From Corynebacterium sp. ACRPH (lineage in GTDB: Bacteria > Actinomycetota > Actinomycetes > Mycobacteriales > Mycobacteriaceae), in the NCBI RefSeq assembly GCF_022347285.1, contig NZ_JAKRND010000003.1:62001-126000 (forward strand): a DNA stretch of 64,000 bases, written 5' to 3'. The position numbers and the translations under genes were made by a program. The notes beneath the pieces were generated by a model. The model was not told where the DNA came from, ran no database searches, and saw only the letters and a list, made by a program, of their open reading frames with translations. Of this stretch, positions 46,857 to 54,917 are shown piece after piece (position 1 is the stretch's first letter; every line of letters begins with the position of its first letter).

Positions 46857-47639
46857 ATGAAATCAATACTCGTTACCGGCGCAGCCCAAGGCTTCGGGCG
46901 CGCAATCGCTGAGTCCTTCGCCGAGGCCGGCTGGACCGTCGGCGCCTACGATCTCGACGGAGACAAGGTCCGCGGCTGGGCCCAACATCCGAACATTATC
47001 CCCGGCACCCTCGACGTCACCGACCCCGACCAGTGGTCCGCCACTGTTACCGACTTCGCGGCCCGCGCCGGGGGAATCAATGCACTCATCAACAACGCGG
47101 GCGTTCTCTACGGCGGCGACTTCATCGACCGCGGGAGCTTCCAGCAGGATTCCGCCCTCGTTGACGTCAACGTCAAGGGCGTGATCTACGGCTGCCGCGC
47201 GGCCTTCGAACACCTCAAAGCGGCCGGCGATGGGGTGGTCGTCAACGTCTGCAGCGCCTCCTCCATCTACGGCACCCCGGATATGGCCACCTACTCCGCC
47301 ACCAAGTTCGCCGTCCGCGGCATCTCCGAGGCGCTGGATTTCGAGTGGGATAAGCACAACATTCGAGTCCGCACCGTCTTGCCCCTGTACTCGCGGACGG
47401 CGCTTATTGCCGATGTGGAGACGGCGGGTATGCGGCGGCTGGGGGCGTCCACAACCCCACAAGATGTGGCCGCAGAGGTAGTAAGGGCCGTGACCGCGCC
47501 GCGCCGCAGCCCAACAAAAGTGCACTTCCCGGTCGGTTGGAAGACGAAGTTGCTGGAGGCCACCAGCCACTTCTCGCCGCCGTTCCTCACCCGTTTCGTT
47601 AATGGCCTGCTTGTTTACGGCGATAAGGTGCGCCTGTAA
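46857..47639 (+). CDS. short-chain dehydrogenase/reductase
   Basis: The 260-aa product is a classical SDR: cofactor loop ILVTGAAQGFGRAIAESF, a DLDGD acidic stretch after strand 2 that favours NAD(H), ALINNAGVLYGG, and the catalytic Ser-Tyr-Lys in VCSASSIYGTPDMATYSATKFA. The C-terminus FPVGWKTKLLEATSHFSPPFL resembles the SDR_c5-type corynebacterial and mycobacterial proteins of unknown substrate. TAATAG just 8 nt before the ATG suggests leaderless transcription, divergent from the AT-rich gene. Confidence 0.88.
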   Translation: MKSILVTGAAQGFGRAIAESFAEAGWTVGAYDLDGDKVRGWAQHPNIIPGTLDVTDPDQWSATVTDFAARAGGINALINNAGVLYGGDFIDRGSFQQDSALVDVNVKGVIYGCRAAFEHLKAAGDGVVVNVCSASSIYGTPDMATYSATKFAVRGISEALDFEWDKHNIRVRTVLPLYSRTALIADVETAGMRRLGASTTPQDVAAEVVRAVTAPRRSPTKVHFPVGWKTKLLEATSHFSPPFLTRFVNGLLVYGDKVRL

Positions 47640-47640
47640 C

Positions 47641-47646
47641 TAGACT
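47641..47646 (+). promoter_or_regulatory. -10 hexamer of a leaderless promoter for the sensor kinase
   Basis: TAGACT begins 2 nt after the SDR stop codon and ends 8 nt before the kinase ATG at 47655. Confidence 0.45.
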
Positions 47647-47654
47647 CTTCATAC

Positions 47655-48872
47655 ATGTCTTATCAAGCAGTGCCTCGCCCGGTGTGGTGGCGGGATGCCT
47701 CCTGGTGGGTGTTCGTATCCATCGCGGGCTTCCTATACCTCTTCCTCGGTGCGGGCGCGACATTCGGCAGTGGGATGGAGAACTCCACGTGGCAGGTCGC
47801 GCTTGCCGTCACGGGGCTGGTCATCAGCTTTATCGGCCTGCTTCTGCAGAGGTTTCGGCCCGAGCCGGGCGTGGCAGTCACGGCGCTAGGTCTGTTCGCC
47901 TATGCGGCGTCCGCGATGCTGGTGTGGCCGCTTGGATACTGGGTCGTGGCTTATGAGGCTTACTTCATCTCCGCGAAGCTGATGCTGCGCCGCAAGCTGT
48001 GGCTGGCTTTACTGCTGCTCGGCTCATTCTTCGCGATGGCGTGGGGGACTTTCTACAACGCGCGCAGGGGAGGAGATGGTGATTTTGCGTGGGGCGGTGA
48101 GGATTTTCGGACCGCTGAGTTTTGGGTGTTCTGGGGAGTAATCGCCCTGCTCACCGCTGTGACCGTTGCCCTGATGTGGCTGACGGGCCGCTATTCGCTG
48201 CGCCGCGACCAGGCAGTCGAGGCGCTGGCCGCCCGCGCTGAGCTCGCCACCGTCAGCGAGCGCAACCGTATCGCCCGCGAGCTGCACGACATCGTCGCGC
48301 ATTCCCTCACCGTCGTCATCGCGCAGGCCGATGGGGGGCGCTACGCAGGGCGCAAGGATCCGGACAGGGCCATCGAAGCCCTCGACACGATCGCCGCGCG
48401 CGGTCGCTCGGCTCTGACCCAGATGCGGGAGCTGCTCTCTGTTCTTCACGAGGACGCCCCCTCGCCGCGTTCTACCACCGTCACCCCTGGGGTGGCCGGC
48501 GTTCCCGACCTGGTGGCGGATGCAAAGCGCAGTGGGGTGCAGGTGGAGCTGCACGTCACGGGCGAGCCGCGCCAGTTGGACGAGGTCCGCGACCTAAGCG
48601 TGTACCGCATCGTGCAGGAATCCCTGACCAACGTGCTGAAGCACGCGGGTTCTGTGCCTGCCCAGGTGCGGCTGGAGTGGGAGCCTGCCCGGGTGACCAT
48701 TAGCGTGGATAACGCGCCGGGCGATGAGCAGATAGAGGGCTCCGGCCGCGGCCTGACCGGCATCCGCCAGCGCGTGGCGATCCACGGCGGCGAGGCCAAG
48801 TGGGGTGCTTCCGCGGTGTACCCCGGCGGGTGGAACGTGACCGCGACGGTGCCTTTTGCGAAGGAGGATTAA
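47655..48872 (+). CDS. two-component sensor histidine kinase, NarL/DesK class
   Basis: The 405-aa product has about five to six membrane helices (residues 18-180), then a HisKA_3 dimerisation helix with RNRIARELHDIVAHSLTVV, phosphorylated His at residue 211. The GHKL ATPase domain contains LSVYRIVQESLTNVLKHA (N box) and GSGRGLTGIRQRVAIHGG (G1/G2). Signals sensed by its membrane part are unknown. It is followed directly by its response regulator (TAA-GTG without gap). Two ABC exporter pairs follow after one unrelated gene, a layout typical of drug- or peptide-sensing modules. Confidence 0.92.
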   Translation: MSYQAVPRPVWWRDASWWVFVSIAGFLYLFLGAGATFGSGMENSTWQVALAVTGLVISFIGLLLQRFRPEPGVAVTALGLFAYAASAMLVWPLGYWVVAYEAYFISAKLMLRRKLWLALLLLGSFFAMAWGTFYNARRGGDGDFAWGGEDFRTAEFWVFWGVIALLTAVTVALMWLTGRYSLRRDQAVEALAARAELATVSERNRIARELHDIVAHSLTVVIAQADGGRYAGRKDPDRAIEALDTIAARGRSALTQMRELLSVLHEDAPSPRSTTVTPGVAGVPDLVADAKRSGVQVELHVTGEPRQLDEVRDLSVYRIVQESLTNVLKHAGSVPAQVRLEWEPARVTISVDNAPGDEQIEGSGRGLTGIRQRVAIHGGEAKWGASAVYPGGWNVTATVPFAKED

Positions 48873-49556
48873 GTGATTAGCGTAGGTTTGGCCGACGATC
48901 AGCAGCTGGTGCGTGCCGGCTTTGGATTGGTGTTGGATTCGCAGGATGACATCACCGTCCGGTGGCAGGCTGCCGATGGCCAAGAGGCCTGCGAGCTGGC
49001 CGAATCGCAGCCCGTGGACATCATCCTCATGGACGTGCAGATGCCCCGCATGGATGGCATCGAGGCGACCCGCCGGGTGGTTTCCGGTGATTCCGGGGCG
49101 CGCGTGATCGTGCTGACTACCTTCGATAACGACAACTACGTCCTCGGTGCGGTGGAGGCCGGGGCCAGCGGCTTTCTGCTCAAGGACACCGACCCCGAGG
49201 ACCTCATCTCCGCCGTCCGCACCGTCGGTGATTCGGCGGCCGTGATCAGCCCGAAGGCCACCGCGCGCCTGCTGCGCAGCATCCGCATGGAGCAGACCCC
49301 GCAGCGTCGCGAGCCCGTGGAGCTGGATCTTCCCGATCCGCTCACCCCGCGCGAGCTGGAGATTCTGAAGCTTATTGCGCTGGGCTTCAGCAACCAGGAG
49401 ATCGCCGACAAGCTCTACATTTCGCTGCCCACTGTGAAGACGCACGTTGGCAGGGTGCTCACGAAAACCCAGTCGCGCGATCGGGTGCACGCGGTGCTGT
49501 TTGCCTTTAAGTATCACCTCGTCAACTCCGAGGATTTACTCGAACAGACTTTCTAA
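48873..49556 (+). CDS. response regulator, NarL/LuxR class
   Basis: The 227-aa product has a receiver domain with the acidic pair LADDQQLVRAGF, the phosphoacceptor Asp54 in DIILMDVQMPRMDGIEA, and the T/K switch region (VIVLTTFDNDNYV, FLLKDTDPEDLI). It also has a C-terminal LuxR HTH (LTPRELEILKLIALGFSNQEIADKLYISLPTVKTHVG). That HTH is split in practice as LTPRELEILKLIALG and LPTVKTHVGRVLTK. It starts with GTG immediately after the kinase stop codon. Targets may include the adjacent ABC exporters. Confidence 0.94.
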   Translation: MISVGLADDQQLVRAGFGLVLDSQDDITVRWQAADGQEACELAESQPVDIILMDVQMPRMDGIEATRRVVSGDSGARVIVLTTFDNDNYVLGAVEAGASGFLLKDTDPEDLISAVRTVGDSAAVISPKATARLLRSIRMEQTPQRREPVELDLPDPLTPRELEILKLIALGFSNQEIADKLYISLPTVKTHVGRVLTKTQSRDRVHAVLFAFKYHLVNSEDLLEQTF

Positions 49557-49638
49557 AAGCTCTACTTTAGCTTTACGGACATTCTCGCTGTTGAGGCTGG
49601 TGGCGTCAATAAAAAAGAAAAAAGTTTTGGTGGGGGTA

Positions 49639-49668
49639 TTGACTTGGTTTGATGGTGTGTTCTATTAT
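49639..49668 (+). promoter_or_regulatory. SigA-type promoter TTGACT-N18-TATTAT
   Basis: TTGACT (49639-49644) and TATTAT (49663-49668) are separated by 18 bp. This is the most canonical promoter in the window, and it drives the HNH gene. Unlike most neighbours, it leaves a 50-nt leader with an AGGGGAAC ribosome-binding site. Confidence 0.65.
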
Positions 49669-49725
49669 TTGGTTAGGAAGTTTGGCGGGGGCACCACAAC
49701 CTCGCCGCTGGATTAGGGGAACTCC

Positions 49726-50886
49726 ATGACTACCTCACCACCATCGTTTCGAATAGCCAGTTCGCAGGACCCGCTGACTGTCGCGGCGCGGCAGCTAAAT
49801 CAACAACAATTCCAATTGATAATGGCATGCGCCCCGGACGGGGAGGATCTGGTGCCCGATTTTTGCACCCGCCTCGCCGTGCGTCTGGGTGTTTCCGCCG
49901 GGGTCGCGGAGGCCTGGGCAGAGGCCGCTTTCGTGTTGCGCGACTTTCCGCGGCTCGTCGAGCTGTTTGACCAGGGGTGTTACACCGCCCGCCACGTGCT
50001 GCGGGTGGCGCAGGATTTGCTGCCGGTGTCGCCCGACGATCGGGAGAGGGTTGAGGGCAAGGTTCTTGAGGTATTGACGCCTTCACGTCCCGACCAGCAC
50101 GTGTTTTCACCGCGGACTATCCACAATCGTATCTCGAAGATTTTGCGGGAGACCGATCGGAACGTCGTACCTAAGGATGAGGTCGCCGCGGCCGAGCCAA
50201 GCTTCAACGTGGATTGTCGCGACCCGGAGTACACCACCTTCACGTTGCGGGTCCCGCGGATGGAGGGTATCGAGATCGACAAGATCGTGCGGGCCACCGC
50301 CAAGAAGTACGAGTGCTCGCAGCCGGAGGCGGTGCTGCGGCTGATCACCGACAAGGCCGAGGTTTCGGTGACTCTGAACCTGTACCACGACCCGGCGAGT
50401 GATGGTGCCGTGCTGGGGGAGGACCACTGGCTGAACCGCTCCGCCGCCAAGACCTGGCTGCAGCGGGTGACCCACTTGTCCGCGCCGGGCTACGCGGAAT
50501 GTGAGGGCTACGCGCCGACGGAGAGCATCAAGGCAGCCGTCGCGGGGCGCGACCTGCACTGTCGCTTCCCGGGCTGTGAGGTTCCTGCCTACAAGTGCCA
50601 GTACGACCACGTGCGGCGCTACGGCAGCGGACCGACGTCCACGGCAAACCTGCACTTACTCTGCTCGAAGCACCACAACCTCAAGACCGCCGGCAGCTGG
50701 GACGTTGCCCTGCACCCCGACGGGCACGAGGTGTGGACCTCCCACGGCGACGGGCATAGCGTGATCACCGAGGCCGAGGGACCGCTGGGGCGGGAGACCT
50801 TCGCCCAGCGCAACGTTCGCAAAACCAAGGCGCTGGCCGAGTACCACCAGGCGATCGAAGAACAGGGAGGCGGGCCGTCATACTGA
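49726..50886 (+). CDS. DUF222/13E12-like protein with HNH endonuclease domain
   Basis: The 386-aa product has an N-terminal DUF222-type helical domain (LVPDFCTRLAVRLGVSAGV; AEAAFVLRDFPRLVELFDQG) and a C-terminal HNH motif. The motif includes CRFPGCEVPAYKCQYDHV (zinc-type Cys pair plus the first His/Asp) and STANLHLLCSKHHNLKTAG (Asn and second His with Cys). Proteins of this class occur in multiple copies in corynebacteria and mycobacteria (REP13E12 family) and are suspected selfish or repair-related nucleases. It stands between the two-component system and the ABC genes and has its own strong promoter, which fits an independent, possibly mobile cassette. Confidence 0.85.
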   Translation: MTTSPPSFRIASSQDPLTVAARQLNQQQFQLIMACAPDGEDLVPDFCTRLAVRLGVSAGVAEAWAEAAFVLRDFPRLVELFDQGCYTARHVLRVAQDLLPVSPDDRERVEGKVLEVLTPSRPDQHVFSPRTIHNRISKILRETDRNVVPKDEVAAAEPSFNVDCRDPEYTTFTLRVPRMEGIEIDKIVRATAKKYECSQPEAVLRLITDKAEVSVTLNLYHDPASDGAVLGEDHWLNRSAAKTWLQRVTHLSAPGYAECEGYAPTESIKAAVAGRDLHCRFPGCEVPAYKCQYDHVRRYGSGPTSTANLHLLCSKHHNLKTAGSWDVALHPDGHEVWTSHGDGHSVITEAEGPLGRETFAQRNVRKTKALAEYHQAIEEQGGGPSY

Positions 50887-50954
50887 GGTAGGACACGCAA
50901 GATCAACCCCTCGTCCGATGTGGGAGCACCACCCCGGGCGGCAGCATGGGAACC

Positions 50955-51881
50955 ATGATCATCGTAGAAAACCTCACCAAGAGGTACGGCAAGAAAACAG
51001 TAGTCAACGACCTTTCATTCACCGTCCCGGACGGGCAGGTGACCGGCTTCCTCGGGCCCAACGGCGCGGGCAAGTCCACCACCATGCGCTGCATGCTCGG
51101 CCTCGATAAGCCGAGCGCCGGCAAGGTGACCTTCAGCGGCAAGGGGTACGCCGGCGATTTCGCAGGCCTGGATAACAAATCCAGCATCGCCGGCGCGGTT
51201 CTGGACGCCGCCTGGTTCACCCCTGCCCGCAGTGGCCGCAACCACCTGCGTGTCATCGCGAAGGGTGCGGGCATCTCCGACAAGCGCGTGGACGAATGCC
51301 TCGACATGGTGGGCCTCACCAGCGCGGGCAAGAAGAAGGTCGGCGGCTACTCCCTCGGCATGAAGCAGCGCCTCGGCCTGGCCGCCGCCCTCCTTGGCAA
51401 CCCGCAGCACCTGATCCTCGACGAGCCGGTCAACGGCCTTGACCCGGAGGGTGTGTCTTGGATGCGTCGCACCATCCGCCAACTCGCCGACGACGGTCGT
51501 GGCCTGCTGGTCAGCTCCCACCTGCTCAGCGAGATGCAGCAAACCGCCGACCGCCTCGTACTGATCGGCCAGGGCAAGCTCATCGGCGAGCAAACCCTAG
51601 ACGAGTTCCTCGCCGGCGGCGCCCATGTGGAAGTCGAGTGCAAGGAAGCGGTCCTGCTGGCAGACAGCCTGCGCAGCCGCGGCTTCCAGGTCGATCTGGA
51701 TCGCGAGCGGACGCTGCGTGTGGGCGTCAACAACATTCCAGAACACGAGGTGCGCGCAGCGATCGCGGCAACGGCGCTGGAGGAAAAGTTCGCGGTGACC
51801 AAGCTCGCGACTACCGCAGACAACCTGGAACAGCGCTTCCTCGCCGCGACGGCGGGGCAGCAGGAATACCGCAGCAACTAG
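50955..51881 (+). CDS. ABC exporter ATP-binding protein (pair 1)
   Basis: The ATPase (308 aa from the ATG at 50955; an ATG at 50946 is also in frame) has Walker A FLGPNGAGKSTTMRCML, signature GGYSLGMKQRLGLAAALLG, Walker B LILDEPVNGLDPEGVSW and the switch region GLLVSSHLLSEM. This is the NatA/BcrA-type subgroup used in antibiotic and peptide export or sensing. Start 50955 aligns with the paralogue at 52677, with which it shares the whole length. It forms a unit with the permease gene 35 nt downstream. Confidence 0.9.
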   Translation: MIIVENLTKRYGKKTVVNDLSFTVPDGQVTGFLGPNGAGKSTTMRCMLGLDKPSAGKVTFSGKGYAGDFAGLDNKSSIAGAVLDAAWFTPARSGRNHLRVIAKGAGISDKRVDECLDMVGLTSAGKKKVGGYSLGMKQRLGLAAALLGNPQHLILDEPVNGLDPEGVSWMRRTIRQLADDGRGLLVSSHLLSEMQQTADRLVLIGQGKLIGEQTLDEFLAGGAHVEVECKEAVLLADSLRSRGFQVDLDRERTLRVGVNNIPEHEVRAAIAATALEEKFAVTKLATTADNLEQRFLAATAGQQEYRSN

Positions 51882-51916
51882 GCCTGCACCGACCTCACAC
51901 AGAAAAGAGAACAACC

Positions 51917-52657
51917 ATGCTCAAAGCAATCTCCTCCGAAGTTACGAAGCTGCTGAGCCTCCGCAGCACCTGGATCTACGTGATCCTGTTTACGGGTTCG
52001 ATCTACGGCCCGACGACGCTGTACATGCTTTTCGATGACTCCCCGCGATTGGACGGCGGCTGGCCCGACCTCCTATTCGGCGGAATGATCTTCCTAATGA
52101 TCGCCATTATTTTCGGCGCCTCGACGACCGGCGGCGACATCAGTAACCACATGACGGCCCACGCCTTCCTCACCCAGAAGAACAGAAGCTCCTGGTTGCT
52201 GGCCCGCGCGCTGGTGGCGGCGGTGTTCGTGGAGCTGAACTACATCCTCGGCGTGGCGCTCAGCTGGGCGGTGTTCAATGTATTTCCGGCCGGGCACTTC
52301 ACTGGCGAAGATCAGCTGCTGCTGTGGGGATACGCGGTGGGCGCCCCCGCCTTCGCCGTGATGGCCGTCGGCATCGCCGCACTGCTGCGCAACCGCGTGG
52401 GTGCCATCGCGCTGCCGCTGGTGTGGATGTTAGTGGTCGAGGGCCTGCTGTACAGCGCTGGCGACAGCATCCCCTTCCTGAAGACGCTGTATCACCTGTC
52501 CCCGGGCAGCCGCGTGCAGGACATGCAAACCTGGATCTACGCCCAGGACCACACCGACATGGTCAGCCCCGGCTTCGGCTTCGCGGTGATGATCGCCTGG
52601 ATGGTCGTCCTGCTGGCCCTGGGACTGTACAGCAACAAGACCCGAGACGTGAAATAG
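51917..52657 (+). CDS. ABC-2 type permease (pair 1)
   Basis: The 246-aa membrane protein (MLKAISSEVTKLLSLRSTW start) has six hydrophobic segments. It also has the short amphipathic N-terminal helix before the first membrane span (SEVTKLLSLRSTWIYV) typical of ABC-2 permeases working with BcrA-like ATPases. A frame open further upstream only reflects the overlapping reading of the ATPase gene. The ATG at 51917 follows AAAAGAGAAC. It ends KTRDVK, very like the other permease (QRKDVK), which reflects duplication of the whole ATPase-permease pair. Confidence 0.85.
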   Translation: MLKAISSEVTKLLSLRSTWIYVILFTGSIYGPTTLYMLFDDSPRLDGGWPDLLFGGMIFLMIAIIFGASTTGGDISNHMTAHAFLTQKNRSSWLLARALVAAVFVELNYILGVALSWAVFNVFPAGHFTGEDQLLLWGYAVGAPAFAVMAVGIAALLRNRVGAIALPLVWMLVVEGLLYSAGDSIPFLKTLYHLSPGSRVQDMQTWIYAQDHTDMVSPGFGFAVMIAWMVVLLALGLYSNKTRDVK

Positions 52658-52664
52658 ATTTTGA

Positions 52665-52670
52665 TAGCCT
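52665..52670 (+). promoter_or_regulatory. -10 hexamer of a leaderless promoter for ABC pair 2
   Basis: TAGCCT lies 6 nt before the ATG at 52677, in the 19-nt gap after pair 1. Pair 2 can thus start its own transcript. Confidence 0.4.
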
Positions 52671-52676
52671 GACGAC

Positions 52677-53609
52677 ATGATCGCAGTCAAAGAATTAACG
52701 AAAAAGTATGGGTCCACGGAGGTTCTCCATGGACTCACTTTTTCTGTCCCAGACGGGCAGGTCACGGGCTTCTTGGGCCCCAACGGTTCCGGCAAATCCT
52801 CAACGATGCGCTGCATCCTGGGGCTCGACACGATAGGCAAGGGCGAGGTTACCTTCGACGGCCAGCCCCTTAGCGCCTACCGCGCCCAGCGCCCGCACAT
52901 TGCCGGCGCGCTGCTAGAACCCACCTGGTACATGCCCGGTCACTCCGCCAGGGCGCACATTCGCTCCATCGCGCAGGCCGCCGGGATCTCGCAGTCCCGC
53001 GCCGACGAGTGCCTGGAGCTGGTGGGCCTTGCCGGGGTGCAAAAGCGCAAGATCAAGAAGTTCTCCCTCGGCATGAAGCAGCGCCTGGGGCTGGCAGTGG
53101 CTCTGCTGGGCGACCCGAAGCACCTGATTCTCGACGAGCCGGTCAACGGCCTCGACCCGGAGGGAGTGCACTGGATGCGCGAGCTCATCCGCCGCAGCGC
53201 CTCCGAGGGCCGCGCCGTGCTGGTCAGTTCCCACCTGCTGCACGAGATGGAGCTCACCGCCGACCGCCTGGTTGTCATCGGCAAGGGCTCCCTCATCGGC
53301 GAATACACGATGGACGAGTTCCTGCGCACGGGCGCCCAGCCCGCCATCCGGATGCGCGTGGCCGATCCCGATTCTTTTGTGGACGCCACCTCGCGCGTCG
53401 ATGGCATCAACCTCACACGGCGCCCCGACGGATCCCTGGAGTTCGCCTCCGAGGCCCCCGACTTGGACCGGCGCCTCGGCGAACTAGCGCGCGATACCGG
53501 CGCGGTGGTGCTGGAAATGACCCCGCAGCGCGCGGGCCTGGAGCAGAAGTTCCTGGACGCGACCGGGCAGGCAGTGGAGTACAGGACTCAAGACAGGAGG
53601 GGCCAGTAA
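52677..53609 (+). CDS. ABC exporter ATP-binding protein (pair 2)
   Basis: The 310-aa ATPase starts MIAVKELTKKYGSTEVLHG. It has Walker A FLGPNGSGKSSTMRCILG, signature KKFSLGMKQRLGLAVALLG, Walker B LILDEPVNGLDPEGVHW and switch AVLVSSHLLHEME. It is a paralogue of the 50955 product. A roughly 80-residue C-terminal domain after DEFLRTGAQPAIRMRV is more divergent, probably giving permease specificity. Its TAA overlaps the permease start (TAATG). Confidence 0.9.
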   Translation: MIAVKELTKKYGSTEVLHGLTFSVPDGQVTGFLGPNGSGKSSTMRCILGLDTIGKGEVTFDGQPLSAYRAQRPHIAGALLEPTWYMPGHSARAHIRSIAQAAGISQSRADECLELVGLAGVQKRKIKKFSLGMKQRLGLAVALLGDPKHLILDEPVNGLDPEGVHWMRELIRRSASEGRAVLVSSHLLHEMELTADRLVVIGKGSLIGEYTMDEFLRTGAQPAIRMRVADPDSFVDATSRVDGINLTRRPDGSLEFASEAPDLDRRLGELARDTGAVVLEMTPQRAGLEQKFLDATGQAVEYRTQDRRGQ

Positions 53610-54343
53610 TGCTAGGAATCATCCGCAGCGAATGGACGCGCTCGCGCGTCATGTGGGGCACCTGGATCATGCTGGGCTTCGTCCTGCTGTTCTATATCGG
53701 TGCCAACGCGCTGACTCTGAGCTACTACCGGTCCGAATACGGGATGAACGAGCCGGAGGTGGGCCTGACGGAGCTGGGCGTGGGCCTCATGCCGGCCTAC
53801 CTGATGATCCTGTCGCTGTCCGCCGTGCGGGTCAGCGGTACGCGCGGGCACAACCTGCACGCGCAGTCCTTCCTGGTGATCCCCGCCCGCTGGCAGCAGC
53901 TGTTCGCGCAGATGTTCGTCAACGCAGCCCTGGCGATGGTGACCATGGCCGTGGCGGTGGGAGTCTCGGTGGCGATGATGGCGACCCTGCCGCAGGAGAT
54001 CAACACCGACCAGCTGCCGCTGCTGGGCTACACGATCCTGTTCGCCGGGCTGATCAGCCTGATGGCCTCGGCGATCGGCGTGTTGATTCCCTCCACGGCC
54101 GGCGCGGTGGCGCTGCCGCTGGTGTGGGCGACCGCGGTGGAGCTGATCTCCCAGCAGCTCAGCCAATGGATCGCCGACAACATCGCGCCCTACCTGCCGT
54201 TCAACAACATTTGGATGATCCTGGGCGGCAACGTCTCCATCGGCGGGCACGACACCCCCGTTAGTGTGGCCATCGTCTGCGCCTGGACGGTGGTGCTGGT
54301 GGCCTGGGCCTTCTTCGTCCACCAGCGCAAGGACGTTAAATAG
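53609..54343 (+). CDS. ABC-2 type permease (pair 2)
   Basis: The 244-aa product begins MLGIIRSEWTRSRVMWGTW and shows six hydrophobic segments with the ABC-2 layout of the pair-1 permease. Both have a long first extracytoplasmic loop after helix 1, and a GAVALPLVWA- or GAIALPLVWM-type helix. The start codon overlaps the ATPase stop (TAATG), so subunits are made in balance. The 3' end overlaps the convergent TIGR03089 gene by 8 bp. Confidence 0.85.
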   Translation: MLGIIRSEWTRSRVMWGTWIMLGFVLLFYIGANALTLSYYRSEYGMNEPEVGLTELGVGLMPAYLMILSLSAVRVSGTRGHNLHAQSFLVIPARWQQLFAQMFVNAALAMVTMAVAVGVSVAMMATLPQEINTDQLPLLGYTILFAGLISLMASAIGVLIPSTAGAVALPLVWATAVELISQQLSQWIADNIAPYLPFNNIWMILGGNVSIGGHDTPVSVAIVCAWTVVLVAWAFFVHQRKDVK

Positions 54344-54917
54344 TCGCGTTCTCCGCCGCTGCGATCTCGGCCGTGGGCTCGGTGGCCATCACCACCGACC
54401 CGCCGTCGCGCAGCGGCTTTAGTGTATCCAGCATCGACTGGGTATCGGTCCACGCGGGCACCAGCACCCGCGGACCTTCTGGGGCGGGGGCGGCCGCCGG
54501 GCCGGGGTAATCATCGGGCTGCACGCGCAGCTCGGGGGAGAAGTCGTTCACGCCGAAGGGCAGCTCGCCGCCGGACTCCTCCACGCCACGACCGAAAGGA
54601 TCGTCGGAGAGCACGTAAACCTCACCCGAGTGGGTCTCCGCCAGAGCTAGGTCGTCGGTAAAAAGCACGTCGCAAGAGTCGGCGTCAACAATAGAAACAC
54701 CAGTGCGCCAGCAACCCAGAACGATCATGAGCGGCTGCCAACCCGGGGCGCAGGCGATCCCGACCGAGGCCGGGGTGAGCGAATCCAGCAGGTGGGCGGC
54801 CTTCGACTGCCAATTGTGCAGGGTCTGGGCGGACAGCTCCATGCGGCCGGCGGGGGTGTAGGTGGTCAGGCGCGGGCTGGCCGGGTCCTGGGCTACGAGC
54901 GGGGCGATAATATCCAT
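54336..54917 (-). CDS. TIGR03089 family protein (Rv3268-like)
   Basis: The 193-aa product reads MDIIAPLVAQDPASPRLTTY. It has an AMP-ligase-like N-terminal half (LSAQTLHNWQSKAAHLL; VGIACAPGWQPLMIVLGCW) without a complete acyl-adenylate motif. This is the pattern of the actinobacterial TIGR03089 family. The family always seems to accompany the LCP gene next to rmlD-wbbL, as Rv3268 does with Rv3267. Function unknown. Its ATG overlaps the TAA of the LCP gene (TAATG), so it is translated with it. Confidence 0.85.
   Translation of the reverse strand: MDIIAPLVAQDPASPRLTTYTPAGRMELSAQTLHNWQSKAAHLLDSLTPASVGIACAPGWQPLMIVLGCWRTGVSIVDADSCDVLFTDDLALAETHSGEVYVLSDDPFGRGVEESGGELPFGVNDFSPELRVQPDDYPGPAAAPAPEGPRVLVPAWTDTQSMLDTLKPLRDGGSVVMATEPTAEIAAAENATI

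Noticed and set aside
49557..49575. Hairpin AAAGCT...AGCTTT after the response regulator as a terminator
   Set aside because: The 6-bp AT-rich stem has no T-run and is too weak for a confident call.
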